The notes under the pieces were generated by a model that saw only the letters and a list, made by a program, of their open reading frames with translations, did not search any database and was not told the origin of the DNA. A DNA stretch of 64,000 nt from Opitutia bacterium (GTDB lineage Bacteria; Verrucomicrobiota; Verrucomicrobiia; Opitutales; Opitutaceae): NCBI GenBank assembly GCA_016187945.1, contig JACPIT010000013.1, positions 62,001 through 126,000 on the forward strand. Reading direction: 5' to 3'. Shown here one piece after another: positions 39,316 to 46,675 of this stretch. Made by a program: the position numbers and the translations under genes. Position 1 is the stretch's first letter. Every line of letters begins with the position of its first letter.

Positions 39316-39813
39316 GTGCCCGACGCCCCCGATCCGCCGCGGAAAAACTACGCGTTCAAGCCGAAGGAGTTCGAACGCCTCAACGCGCCGCGACCGGACG
39401 CCCCGCCGTCGGACGCTCCGCAGCCGCACGCATCCACCGGCCCGAACGCCGCCACGCCCCCGAACGCGCCCGGCGCGTCGAGCGCAGCCGGAGCCGCGCA
39501 CTCCCCCGCTCCGCCCGAGCCGCCCGAGCCGACGCCCGCCGCGAACGACGTCTTCGCGATCCAACGCGAGTTACGCGAACGCGAGATCGCCGCCGGCATG
39601 GACGAACTCGCTCCGCCGCACCGCCCTGTGCGCAGCCGCCGCAAACGCGATTACTGGCTCCTGACCATCCTGACGAACGGCGTGCTCCTTCCGCTCGCGC
39701 TCTGGGGCTACCGCACGCAAAACGCCGTGCTCTTCGTCTACTGCATCGCCGGCCTCGCGCTCGTGAACGCCGCGCTCACCTGGATCATGTGGGTGCTGAT
39801 GGACGATTACTGA
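39316..39813 (+). CDS. Hypothetical membrane protein with Pro/Ala-rich N-terminus
   Basis: 165 aa from a GTG at 39316; the upstream frame crosses a palindromic repeat and was excluded. Residues 1-75 are a low-complexity Pro/Ala region after KNYAFKPKEFERLN. A charged helix (AIQRELREREIAAGMDEL) is followed by two membrane segments (YWLLTILTNGVLLPLALWGY and AVLFVYCIAGLALVNAALTWIMW). The C-terminus MDDY is cytoplasmic or periplasmic. Family unknown. The gene stands alone; a repeat pair follows immediately after the stop codon. Confidence 0.65.
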   Translation: MPDAPDPPRKNYAFKPKEFERLNAPRPDAPPSDAPQPHASTGPNAATPPNAPGASSAAGAAHSPAPPEPPEPTPAANDVFAIQRELREREIAAGMDELAPPHRPVRSRRKRDYWLLTILTNGVLLPLALWGYRTQNAVLFVYCIAGLALVNAALTWIMWVLMDDY

Positions 39814-39817
39814 AGCA

Positions 39818-39878
39818 GTAGCGCGGTGCTTCAGCCCGCGCTGAGAGTCCGCCGGCGCGCGCTAAAGCACCGCGCTAC
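39818..39878. repeat. GTAG palindromic repeat pair, GCGGTGCTTCAGCCCGC family
   Basis: Inverted units GTAGCGCGGTGCTTCAGCCC and GTAGCGCGGTGCTTTAGCGC. It begins 5 bp after the preceding stop codon. Confidence 0.85.
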
Positions 39879-39901
39879 CCCGAGCCCGCGCATCGTGAAT
39901 T

Positions 39902-39975
39902 GTAGGAGCGGCTTTACGCCGCGATCCGTTCGAAGCGCCTGCCGCGCTCGGATCGCGGCGTAAAGCCGCTCCTAC
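39902..39975. repeat. GTAG palindromic repeat pair, GGAGCGGCTTTACGCCGC family
   Basis: Two nearly identical inverted units of GTAGGAGCGGCTTTACGCCG separated by about 22 bp, between the convergent 39316 gene and pheA. Confidence 0.9.
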
Positions 39976-40051
39976 AAAAACGCGCGCACGCCACCTCGTA
40001 ACAGCCGATTGACGTCCGCCGCACGCCCCGCCTCGCAGCCCCTCGCGCGCC

Positions 40052-41134
40052 TCACACCGCTTTCGCCGCCGGATAGCTGCCGAGCCACTTCACCAACGGG
40101 CACTGACGGCGCAGATCCGCGAGCGCCTTCTGCATCGCGGGCTCGTCGTAGTGACCGCTCACGTCGAGGAAGAAGATGTAATCCCACGGACGCAGCCGGC
40201 TCGGACGCGATTCGATGCGCGTGAGGTTCAGCTTGCGACGGTGGAACGGCGTCAGCGCCCGCAGCAACGCGCCGGGCTCGTGGTGCAGCGAGACGAGCAA
40301 GCTCGTCTTGTCGTGCCCGTGGCCGACAACGCCCGACGGCTCCCGGCCGAGAATGCCGAAGCGCGACGTGTTGTTCTTCTGATCCTGGATGCGCGAAGCG
40401 ACCGCCGGCACGCCGTAACGTTCGCCCGCCAGACGCGGGCCGACCGCCGCCGCGCCTTTTTCCTTCGCCGCGCGTTGCACGCCGAGCGCCGTGCTATCGA
40501 CGTCGACGAGTTGCGCGTGCGGGAGGTTGCGCTGCAGCCAGCGACGGCACTGCGCGAGCGCCTGATCCTTCGAGTAAACGCGTTGGATTTTTTCCAGCGG
40601 CTCGTGCGAGAGCAGCGTGTGCTCGATCTCGAGTTGCAGCTCGGCGACGATCTTCAGCGGCGTCTCGACGAACAGGTCGAGCGAGTCGCGCACGGAGCCC
40701 TCGGTGGAATTCTCGATCGGCACGACGCCGTAATCCGCTTCGCCCTTTTCGACGGCGGTGAACACGTCGGCGAGCGACGGCATCGGCCGGTAATCGACGC
40801 TCGCGCCGAACTTCTTCAGCGCGGCGGCGTGCGTGTTGGTCGCCTCGGGTCCGAGGTAGGCGATGACGAGCGGTTTTTCCAACGCGAGCGCCGCGGACAT
40901 GATCTCGCGGTAGATCGCCTGGAGCGCCGCGGGCTTGAGCACGCCGTCTTTGTTCGCCGCGGCGACGCGGCGCAGCACGTCGGCTTCGCGCTCGGCGACG
41001 TAGATGCGGCCCTTCGCGCCGTGTTTCAGTTCGCCGATTTTCTGGGCGCACTTCAGGCGCGCGTTGAGGAGCTTCACGACCTGCTGGTCGATCGTGTCGA
41101 TGCGCGTGCGGATGGCGGAGATGTCTTTTTTCAT
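40052..41134 (-). CDS. pheA: Bifunctional chorismate mutase/prephenate dehydratase
   Basis: 360 aa from the ATG at 41134. Chorismate mutase (AroQ) domain 1-85: KKDISAIRTRIDTIDQQVVKLLNARL with the catalytic GRIYVAEREADVL. Prephenate dehydratase domain about 90-270: IAYLGPEATNTHAAA, YGVVPIENSTEGSV and NNTSRFGILG. C-terminal ACT domain with GALLRALTPF and the Phe-binding ESRPS motif, so the enzyme is probably inhibited by phenylalanine. It makes phenylpyruvate from chorismate. It lies 81 bp downstream of DAHP synthase with no terminator between them, so both fall under the Phe-rich leader at 42401-42544. Confidence 0.96.
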   Translation of the reverse strand: MKKDISAIRTRIDTIDQQVVKLLNARLKCAQKIGELKHGAKGRIYVAEREADVLRRVAAANKDGVLKPAALQAIYREIMSAALALEKPLVIAYLGPEATNTHAAALKKFGASVDYRPMPSLADVFTAVEKGEADYGVVPIENSTEGSVRDSLDLFVETPLKIVAELQLEIEHTLLSHEPLEKIQRVYSKDQALAQCRRWLQRNLPHAQLVDVDSTALGVQRAAKEKGAAAVGPRLAGERYGVPAVASRIQDQKNNTSRFGILGREPSGVVGHGHDKTSLLVSLHHEPGALLRALTPFHRRKLNLTRIESRPSRLRPWDYIFFLDVSGHYDEPAMQKALADLRRQCPLVKWLGSYPAAKAV

Positions 41135-41147
41135 CGGGCGGAAGATT

Positions 41148-41202
41148 GTGGGCAGCGAGCTTGCTCGCGCCTCTTGCAGCGCCCGCAAGCGGGCTGCCCC
41201 AC
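41148..41202. repeat. GTGG palindromic repeat pair between DAHP synthase and pheA
   Basis: The unit GTGGGCAGCGAGCTTGCTCG and the inverted unit GTGGGGCAGCCCGCTTGCGG show paired stem differences (GAGC-GCTC versus CCGC-GCGG). Confidence 0.8.
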
Positions 41203-41215
41203 AAGAGACGCCGTA

Positions 41216-42271
41216 TTATGAACGGGCGACGGCGGATTGAGGACGGAGCGAAGCGTAAAGAGCGCGGCAGCGTTTGACCAGTTCGGCAAGCGCCGAGGGT
41301 GTCACGGCCTGTTTCGGGTCGTCGCCGATGCCGTGCGATGGACTCACGTGCGCCTCGATGCACAGACCGTCGCAGCCGTAAGCGACTGCGGCGAGCGACG
41401 CCGCGGGCACGTAGGAGGCCTTGCCGACCGAGTGCGACGGGTCGACCACGACCGGCGCCCAGGTTTTCTCTTTGAGCAGCGGCGTGATCGATTCGTCGGG
41501 CTGGTTGCGGTAACCCTCGAGACCCGGCTGCGTGCCGCGCGGGCAGAGCATGACATTCGGGTTGCCGAAGGCGGCGATGTATTCCGCGGCGGAGATGAAC
41601 TCCGCGAGCGGGCCGCTGTGGATGCTGCGCTTGAGCATCACGGAGGTCTGCGGGCGGCCGGCGATGGCGCGGCCGACCTGGCGGAGGAGCGAGTAATTGA
41701 GGGCGTTGCGCGCGCCGATCTGGAGCACATGCACGCCGGCATCGAGCGCGAGGTTGATGTGCTCGAGCTCCATGACCTCGGTGACGACGGGCAGGCCGGT
41801 GCGGCGCGAGGCGTCCATGAGGATTTCGAGCGAGCGCGCGTCGCCTTGGAAGCTGTAGGGATTCGTGCGCGGCTTCCACACGCCGCCGCGGAGGGCGTTG
41901 GCGCCGGCCTCCTTCACGGCCTGCGAGGTCTCGAGGTAGTAGTTCGGATTTTTCGGATCGATCGTGCACTGGCCGGCGATGATCAAGAGCTCTTCGCCGA
42001 GAGTGACGCCGCCGATTTTCAGGTGATGGTTCGCGAGGTCCGAGCGTCGATCCATCAGCTTGAACGGCGACTGGATGCGGTCGATGCGTTCGACGTAGTC
42101 GAGGCCCTCGAGGCGCGCGATCATCAGCTCGTCGCGCTCGTCGCCGACGATGGCGTAGATCGAGCGCACGGCGCCGATGATGGGCTGAATCTTGCAGTTG
42201 AACTCGCCGACGATGGTCGTGACTTCGCTAATCTGCTCGGGAGTGAGACGGTTGGCTTTGGGGAGGATCAT
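41216..42271 (-). CDS. aroF: 3-deoxy-7-phosphoheptulonate synthase, type I-beta with N-terminal regulatory domain
   Basis: 351 aa. The N-terminal 75 residues form a ferredoxin-like regulatory domain (QISEVTTIVGEFNCKIQPIIG), as in Thermotoga-type enzymes where it binds Tyr/Phe. The TIM-barrel domain has AGQCTIDPKNP (metal Cys), LRGGVWKPRTNPYSFQG (PEP contact), MLKRS and VVDPSHSVGK. It condenses PEP and erythrose-4-phosphate, the first step of aromatic amino-acid synthesis. It is the first gene of an operon with pheA and is preceded by a Phe-rich leader peptide, a terminator and a palindromic repeat. A second, unrelated-subtype isoenzyme is at 50697. Confidence 0.94.
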   Translation of the reverse strand: MILPKANRLTPEQISEVTTIVGEFNCKIQPIIGAVRSIYAIVGDERDELMIARLEGLDYVERIDRIQSPFKLMDRRSDLANHHLKIGGVTLGEELLIIAGQCTIDPKNPNYYLETSQAVKEAGANALRGGVWKPRTNPYSFQGDARSLEILMDASRRTGLPVVTEVMELEHINLALDAGVHVLQIGARNALNYSLLRQVGRAIAGRPQTSVMLKRSIHSGPLAEFISAAEYIAAFGNPNVMLCPRGTQPGLEGYRNQPDESITPLLKEKTWAPVVVDPSHSVGKASYVPAASLAAVAYGCDGLCIEAHVSPSHGIGDDPKQAVTPSALAELVKRCRALYASLRPQSAVARS

Positions 42272-42295
42272 GGGGAGTTTGGTCTGAGATTTTTC

Positions 42296-42351
42296 GTGGA
42301 GGGCTCGGCTCCTGCCGAGCCGCGCGGCCCGGCAGGAGCCGGGCCCTCCAA
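42296..42351. repeat. Palindromic repeat pair in the DAHP synthase leader
   Basis: The left unit GTGGAGGGCTCGGCTCCTGC and the inverted unit TTGGAGGGCCCGGCTCCTGC show paired stem differences (CTCGG-CCGAG versus CCCGG-CCGGG). It separates the attenuator from the coding sequence. Confidence 0.8.
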
Positions 42352-42400
42352 GGATTGATGTCGGTTTGAGGTTCTGTGCGCTGCGGATGTTGAGAGCTTG

Positions 42401-42435
42401 AAAAACAAAAGAGCCGCCCGGGATTGGGCGGCTCT
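42401..42435 (-). terminator. Attenuator terminator upstream of aroF-pheA
   Basis: On the minus strand AGAGCCGCCC, loop AATCCC, GGGCGGCTCT forms a perfect 10-bp stem (42426-42435 with 42410-42419) followed by TTTGTTTTT. It starts 37 nt after the leader-peptide stop codon and 165 bp before the DAHP synthase start. The 5' arm can instead pair over 9 bp with TGGGCGGCT at 42475-42483, which overlaps the leader stop codon, giving an antiterminator that excludes the terminator. Confidence 0.9.
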
Positions 42436-42472
42436 GGTGCTTAAATCTGGTGAGTCAGTTTATGCTTCGGAG

Positions 42473-42544
42473 TCAGCCGCCCATGGTTCGCGGGGCAAAA
42501 AAGCCGGCGAACGCAAAAAAGAAATAGGCAAACGACTGAAGCAT
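42473..42544 (-). CDS. Phe-rich leader peptide of the aroF-pheA attenuator
   Basis: 23 codons from ATG 42544 to TGA 42473. Residues 5-16 are FAYFFFAFAGFF: seven Phe and one Tyr in twelve, much like E. coli PheL. The segment TGGGCGGCT over the last codons can pair with the 5' arm of the following terminator. In the classical model, ribosomes stalled at the Phe codons when charged tRNA-Phe is scarce leave this segment free, the antiterminator forms and aroF-pheA is transcribed. With ample Phe the ribosome reaches the stop codon, masks the segment and the terminator forms. The start lacks a Shine-Dalgarno sequence, as do nearly all genes here. Confidence 0.85.
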   Translation of the reverse strand: MLQSFAYFFFAFAGFFAPRTMGG

Positions 42545-42576
42545 GTGCGCAGAGGAGTGGCGGCGGGGGCGCGGAG

Positions 42577-42582
42577 TGTCAA
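42577..42582 (-). promoter_or_regulatory. Candidate -35 box of the aroF-pheA leader promoter
   Basis: TTGACA on the minus strand lies 32 nt upstream of the leader ATG. The hexamer at 17-nt spacing (CACTCC) is a poor -10 box, so the promoter call is weak. It falls between the stop of the upstream gene (42614) and the leader peptide, where a promoter is expected. Confidence 0.3.
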
Positions 42583-42613
42583 CGGCGCGGTTTTGAGTGC
42601 GATGTCATATGCT

Positions 42614-42964
42614 TCACGCATCCCCCGGGCGCCATCGATCCATGAACTCCTGCGCGTTTCTTGATAGGAACGGCGCGATGCTCTGATCGGCTGCTTCGCC
42701 GGCGATATTCTCAAGGAAGCAGGTGTATGCAGCGGTTCGCAGAGTGGCATCATTCTCACACCGCCCAATCAAGGCGGCAATTGCCTGGATTTCGGCGACT
42801 GCCATCCGCTTGTGCCCGCTCCGAAAATAGTGAGTGAAGCTACAAAACACGCCACACGCGCTGAATGCGTCCTCTCCACCCTGGAAATAATTTTCTCCAT
42901 CCCAGTAAGCTCGAAAGCCCGGCTGAATACAGACGATCTCTCCAAGAAGATCACGCGCAGTCAT
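42614..42964 (-). CDS. Hypothetical protein
   Basis: 116 aa from the ATG at 42964, 17 bp after the glgA stop codon. The sequence looks genuine: LGEIVCIQPGFRAYWDGENY, FSACGVFCSFTHYF, AVAEIQAIAALIGRCEND and YTCFLENIAGEAADQS suggest a small helical fold reminiscent of immunity-type or DUF7674-like proteins, but I cannot assign a family. G+C content is lower than in glgA. No signal peptide or membrane segment. A role in glycogen metabolism is not implied by its position. Confidence 0.65.
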   Translation of the reverse strand: MTARDLLGEIVCIQPGFRAYWDGENYFQGGEDAFSACGVFCSFTHYFRSGHKRMAVAEIQAIAALIGRCENDATLRTAAYTCFLENIAGEAADQSIAPFLSRNAQEFMDRWRPGDA

Positions 42965-42980
42965 GGCGGTGACTTTGACT

Positions 42981-44453
42981 TCACTCCTCCAGCACCGCCC
43001 CCGTGCGCGCTTCGATCGCCCAGCGGTAGACCTCGACGTATTTCGGCGCACTCGCGGCCCACGAGAAATCCTGCGCCATCGCGCGGAGCTGCATTGCCCG
43101 AAACTCCGCCGGCCGGTCGTAGTAGGTCTCGCACGCGCGGCCGACCGCCTGATAGAGCGCGGCCGAGTTGGCTTCGCGGAACGTGAAACCGGTGCCGCGC
43201 TCCTGCCCCGGCTCGTAATTCGCCACGGTGTCCACGAGCCCGCCCGTCGCGCGCACGATCGGCAGCGTGCCGTAGCGCATCGCATACATCTGCGTCAGCC
43301 CGCACGGCTCGGAGCGGCTCGGCATCACGAACAGATCGCTGCCGGCCTGCACGAGGCGCGCGAGTTTCGGGTCGAAGCCGATCGCCGCGGCGATCTTGCC
43401 CGGGTAACGCGCGGCGGCGTTGCGGAACATCTGTTCGACGCGCTCCTCGCCGCTGCCGATGAGCGCGAATTGCACGTGCATGCGCTCGACGATGTGTCCG
43501 AGCGACTCGCCGAGCAGGTCGAGCCCCTTCTGGTGCACCAGCCGCGCCACGACGCCGTAGAGCGCCACGTGCGCATCGACGTTCAGCTCGAGCCGTTCCT
43601 GCAACGCCGCCTTGCAGGCCGCTTTGCCGGAGAGATCGGCCGCGGAAAAATTCGCCGTTAGCGCCTTGTCCGTCGCCGGATCCCACGCCGCAGCGTCGAT
43701 ACCGTTCAGGATGCCAATCACGTCACCCGAGCGGAAACCCAGGACGCCATCGAGCCCGAAGCCGCCTTCGCGCGTGCGCACTTCCTGCGCGTAGGTCGGG
43801 CTCACCGTCGTGAGTTTCGACGAGTGATAGAGGCCCGCCTTCATCATGTTCACGCTACCGTGGCTCTCGAGCGAATCGGCGCGATACTCGCTCATCGGCA
43901 GGTGCGAAAACTCCACGATGCTGCGCGGCGCGTAACCTTGGTGTTCGAGGTTGTGGATCGTGAAAACCGTCGCCGTCTTCCCGAGCGGCGTGTCGCGCAG
44001 CGTCGTGTTCAACATCACCGGCAGCAACCCCGTCGTCCAGTCATGGCAATGAATCACGTCGGGGATCCACCCGAGCTGCTCGCAGAGCGCCAGCGCCGCG
44101 CGGCAGAAAAACGCGAAGCGAAACGGATTGTCGGTCGACTCGCTGTAAACCTCCGGCCGCCCGAAATACCAGTCGTGCTCGATAAAATACGCCGGCACCG
44201 CCGTGCCCGGCAGCGTCGTTTCCCACGTGCGCGCCCAACGCGCCTCCGGCCCCACGTCGACGCCGAGCGGCTCCTCGCGATGCGTCCACTCGCCCACGCG
44301 CTTGGTCGACGCGTAGAGCGGGCACATCACGCGCGCGTCGTGGCCGAGCGCGGCGATCTCCTTCGGCAGCGCGCCGACCATGTCGGCGAGGCCTCCCACT
44401 TTGACGAAAGGCTCCACCTCGGGGGTAACGAACAGGACTTTCAGCCGGCGCAT
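42981..44453 (-). CDS. glgA: Glycogen synthase (ADP-glucose type, GT5)
   Basis: 490 aa from the ATG at 44453. The N-terminal GT5 motif KVGGLADMVGALP (18-30) binds ADP-glucose. The catalytic core carries VIHCHDWTTGLLP, TIHNLEHQGYAP, GILNGIDAAAWDPATD, VARLVHQKGLDLL and the C-terminal SRSEPCGLTQMYAMRYGTLPIVRATGGLVDT split as SRSEPCGLTQMYAMRYG plus a GGL-D motif. It elongates alpha-1,4-glucan from ADP-glucose. It appears monocistronic or paired with the small gene downstream. Gap 44454-44705 to the oxidoreductase gene holds only degenerate palindromes. Confidence 0.95.
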   Translation of the reverse strand: MRRLKVLFVTPEVEPFVKVGGLADMVGALPKEIAALGHDARVMCPLYASTKRVGEWTHREEPLGVDVGPEARWARTWETTLPGTAVPAYFIEHDWYFGRPEVYSESTDNPFRFAFFCRAALALCEQLGWIPDVIHCHDWTTGLLPVMLNTTLRDTPLGKTATVFTIHNLEHQGYAPRSIVEFSHLPMSEYRADSLESHGSVNMMKAGLYHSSKLTTVSPTYAQEVRTREGGFGLDGVLGFRSGDVIGILNGIDAAAWDPATDKALTANFSAADLSGKAACKAALQERLELNVDAHVALYGVVARLVHQKGLDLLGESLGHIVERMHVQFALIGSGEERVEQMFRNAAARYPGKIAAAIGFDPKLARLVQAGSDLFVMPSRSEPCGLTQMYAMRYGTLPIVRATGGLVDTVANYEPGQERGTGFTFREANSAALYQAVGRACETYYDRPAEFRAMQLRAMAQDFSWAASAPKYVEVYRWAIEARTGAVLEE

Positions 44454-44705
44454 AGGAACGCCACTCAGGCCCAACGCCCCGCGCGTGCCGAGACAAAATT
44501 CGCCGCCACCTCGCATCCGGAAAATGGATAACCGAGCTCGCCGTCAGCGACCTCAAGGCAGGGCGGCGAGTCCCTTCGCCGCCGCGCCGCGCCAGGTAGG
44601 GCGAGTCGTCCCCGACGAGCCGCCGGCTCCGCCATTGCGAAACAGATTCCGCCCGGCGCCACGCATTTATTACCTCCGCGCAGGAACGCGCGCAACGCAT
44701 TCGCA

Positions 44706-45845
44706 CTACCTCGCCGCCGCCCGCGCCCGCTCCAGCAACTCCGCCCATTCCGACCGCTCGCCGCACACCAGCGCCGCCGCCGCCCGACCGCAAAGCGCGC
44801 CCACGATGTTGCCCGTGCCGCTGTAGCCGCCGAGCGCCCACACGCGCGGACGCACTTCCTCGAGCACCGGCAGCCCATCCGGCGTGTAGCCCACCGACGC
44901 CGCCCAGCGGTGCGTCACCGGCGCGTTCACGCCGAGATGCGCGCGCAGGAAGCGCTCGATCTTCTCCTGCACGAAATCCGTCGGCTCCGTCGACTGCGTC
45001 CACTCGTCCTCGAGCGCGTGATCGCGAAAGCCGCCGAGCGCGATCGAGCCGTCGGCGAGCTGCTGCCAGTATTCGTAGCCATAGCGCCAGTAAACCGCGC
45101 GCGGAAAACTCACCTCGTGCGTCGGCGCCGTGCCCAGCATTTGCAGTCGTGCCGTCCGCACCCGCGGCGCGAGCTCCGGAAAAATCCGCTCCAGCCGTCC
45201 GTCGACGGCGACGATTACGGTGTCCGCGATCACCGCGCCCGCATCCGACACGGCCTGGCCCGGCACGAGTTTCTTCAGCGGCGACTGCTCGAACAACCGC
45301 ACGCCCTGCCCGCGCAGCCGCCGCACCAGCGCACGCACGCGCGCCAGCGGCTGAAACACGCCGTCCGTCGGCAGCAACAATCCCTCGCCCTCCGGTCCGC
45401 GATACCACTCCGCCACGAAACCGTCCGCCTGCAACGCCGCGAGGTGCGCGCGACAATCCTCCAACTCCCGCGCGCTCGCCGCGAGCCGCAGCGAGCCGTT
45501 CAGCTTGAACACGCCCGGCAACGCCGCCGCCTGCCGCTGGATTTCCTCGGCCGTCGCGCGGTAGATCGCCGCCGCCGTCTCGCGGCCGAGTTGAGCGACA
45601 GTCTCGTGATAAAACTTCGCCAACCCCGCGAGCACGAAGCCGCCATTGCGCCCCGCCGCACCGGCACCGGCGCCGCGCGCATCGATGCCGACCGCCTCCA
45701 CGCCGCGCGCCCGCAACTCCTCCAGCGCCGCCAGCCCCGACCCGCCGAGCCCGACCACACACACGTCCGCGCGCACGACGCCCTCGAGTCGAGGCAACGG
45801 TTCCCACGGTGCATCATCCCAGATCGGCCGGTTCACGCCCGGCAT
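44706..45845 (-). CDS. FAD-dependent amine/amino-acid oxidoreductase (DAO family)
   Basis: 379 aa from the ATG at 45845. The Rossmann motif is VCVVGLGGSGLAALEELRARG (about 27-47), with the second FAD contact AAGRNGGFVLAG typical of the PuuB/OrdL-like DAO subgroup. Later motifs are YWRYGYEYWQQLADGSIALGG and the C-terminal FAD clamp SVGYTPDGLPVLEE plus ALGGYSGTGN. It likely oxidises an amino acid or amine; the substrate is unknown. A copy of the 17-bp motif found at the kynU/HTH junction lies 107 bp upstream of the start in matching orientation, hinting at shared regulation. Confidence 0.85.
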   Translation of the reverse strand: MPGVNRPIWDDAPWEPLPRLEGVVRADVCVVGLGGSGLAALEELRARGVEAVGIDARGAGAGAAGRNGGFVLAGLAKFYHETVAQLGRETAAAIYRATAEEIQRQAAALPGVFKLNGSLRLAASARELEDCRAHLAALQADGFVAEWYRGPEGEGLLLPTDGVFQPLARVRALVRRLRGQGVRLFEQSPLKKLVPGQAVSDAGAVIADTVIVAVDGRLERIFPELAPRVRTARLQMLGTAPTHEVSFPRAVYWRYGYEYWQQLADGSIALGGFRDHALEDEWTQSTEPTDFVQEKIERFLRAHLGVNAPVTHRWAASVGYTPDGLPVLEEVRPRVWALGGYSGTGNIVGALCGRAAAALVCGERSEWAELLERARAAAR

Positions 45846-45951
45846 CGTGCCCACCCGACCGCAGACTTCAAGCACCGCCCCGGGGCACTCCCGCCACCGT
45901 CATTCCCCGTCCGCATCGCCCCCGCCGCCGCCGCTCCCCTCGCGCGCATTT

Positions 45952-45968
45952 GGGGCTAATAAGCAACA
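45952..45968 (-). repeat. 17-bp motif, copy A
   Basis: Minus strand reads TGTTGCTTATTAGCCCC, identical to copies B (46228-46244) and C (46594-46610). It is upstream of the FAD oxidoreductase gene and reads toward it. The core GCTTATTAGC is a near-palindrome. The rest of the gene-free stretch 45846-46245 holds only low-complexity GC-rich sequence. Confidence 0.85.
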
Positions 45969-46227
45969 TTCGCCTTCGGCATGCGCTCCACCGTTTCGCC
46001 CCGGTCGCTCCGCTCTCCCTGCTCGCGCCCGCCCGGCAAATGCGAGCACCTCCCGGCAACCCACCGCACGCGTCCCGCACGCGTTCCGCGCGACTCACCG
46101 CACGCCTCCCGCACGGCTCATCGCCGCGCTTCTCCTGCAACTCGCCGCCGACCTCCTCGCGACTCGCCGCTGGCTTCCCCACGGCTCGCCGCGCCGCGAT
46201 TTCCGCAGCCGCCCGCCCCAGCCGCTC

Positions 46228-46244
46228 GGGGCTAATAAGCAACA
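46228..46244 (-). repeat. 17-bp motif, copy B
   Basis: Same 17 bp as copy A, also on the minus strand. It abuts the stop codon of the HTH gene (one base between them) and faces copy C as an inverted repeat. Confidence 0.85.
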
Positions 46245-46245
46245 T

Positions 46246-46593
46246 TCACTTCGGCGAGCTCCGCCGCGCGAGCCACAACAGCACCTGCAATGCGCGCTCG
46301 GCGTCCGGCATCGCGGTCCCGCGCGCGAAAAATTTAGAAACCTGCGAACGATGCAGCCCGAGTTCGCGCGCCAGCATCGCCTTCTCTCCACGCTTGCCGA
46401 GATGCGGACGGATTTCCTCGACCAACGCGTTCCACAGCGGCGTCTCGATGCCCGGCCGCAGCGTCGCGCCCCGGGAGCGCGGCTTGGCGCGCGTCCGTTT
46501 CCGCAACTCGCGCGCGAGGCCGACCGCCGCGTCGTCCAGCAACTCCACGAGAAAATTCGCCGTCCTGAGTCTGGCGGGCAGGGGCAGAGTCAT
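46246..46593 (-). CDS. Small helix-turn-helix DNA-binding protein
   Basis: 115 aa. The C-terminal half is a Cro/XRE-like HTH: PHLGKRGEKAMLARELGLHR then SQVSKFFARGTAMPDAERAL, with helix 2-turn-helix 3 around AMLARELGLHRSQVSKFF. The N-terminal half is helical and basic (LARELRKRTRAKPRSRG). The ORF is exactly bracketed by inverted copies of a 17-bp motif: the start codon touches copy C and the stop lies beside copy B. The minus-strand sequence TAATAA seven bases before the ATG could be a -10 box for a leaderless transcript. It may repress itself and kynU, or be the gene of a small mobile unit; both are inferences. Confidence 0.75.
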   Translation of the reverse strand: MTLPLPARLRTANFLVELLDDAAVGLARELRKRTRAKPRSRGATLRPGIETPLWNALVEEIRPHLGKRGEKAMLARELGLHRSQVSKFFARGTAMPDAERALQVLLWLARRSSPK

Positions 46594-46610
46594 TGTTGCT
46601 TATTAGCCCC
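46594..46610 (+). repeat. 17-bp motif, copy C
   Basis: Plus strand reads TGTTGCTTATTAGCCCC, directly adjoining the HTH gene start codon and 65 bp upstream of the kynU start. Position in the divergent HTH-kynU interval fits an operator or promoter element. Confidence 0.85.
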
Positions 46611-46675
46611 AAATGGCGCGGGGGCGCCAGACAAATTGGGTTGCGGTCGGCGGGGGAGCGCGGAGCGTCGCGGGC

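Noticed and set aside
42460-42768. 102-codon minus-strand frame across the attenuator
   Set aside because: It overlaps the end of the 42614 gene and the leader peptide in another frame and has no protein character; the leader peptide explains the region better.
45868-46245. Minus-strand frame beginning MLLISP upstream of the oxidoreductase gene
   Set aside because: The start is simply the 17-bp motif read as codons (a second frame at 46593 begins the same way); the rest is Arg/Gly-rich and non-specific.
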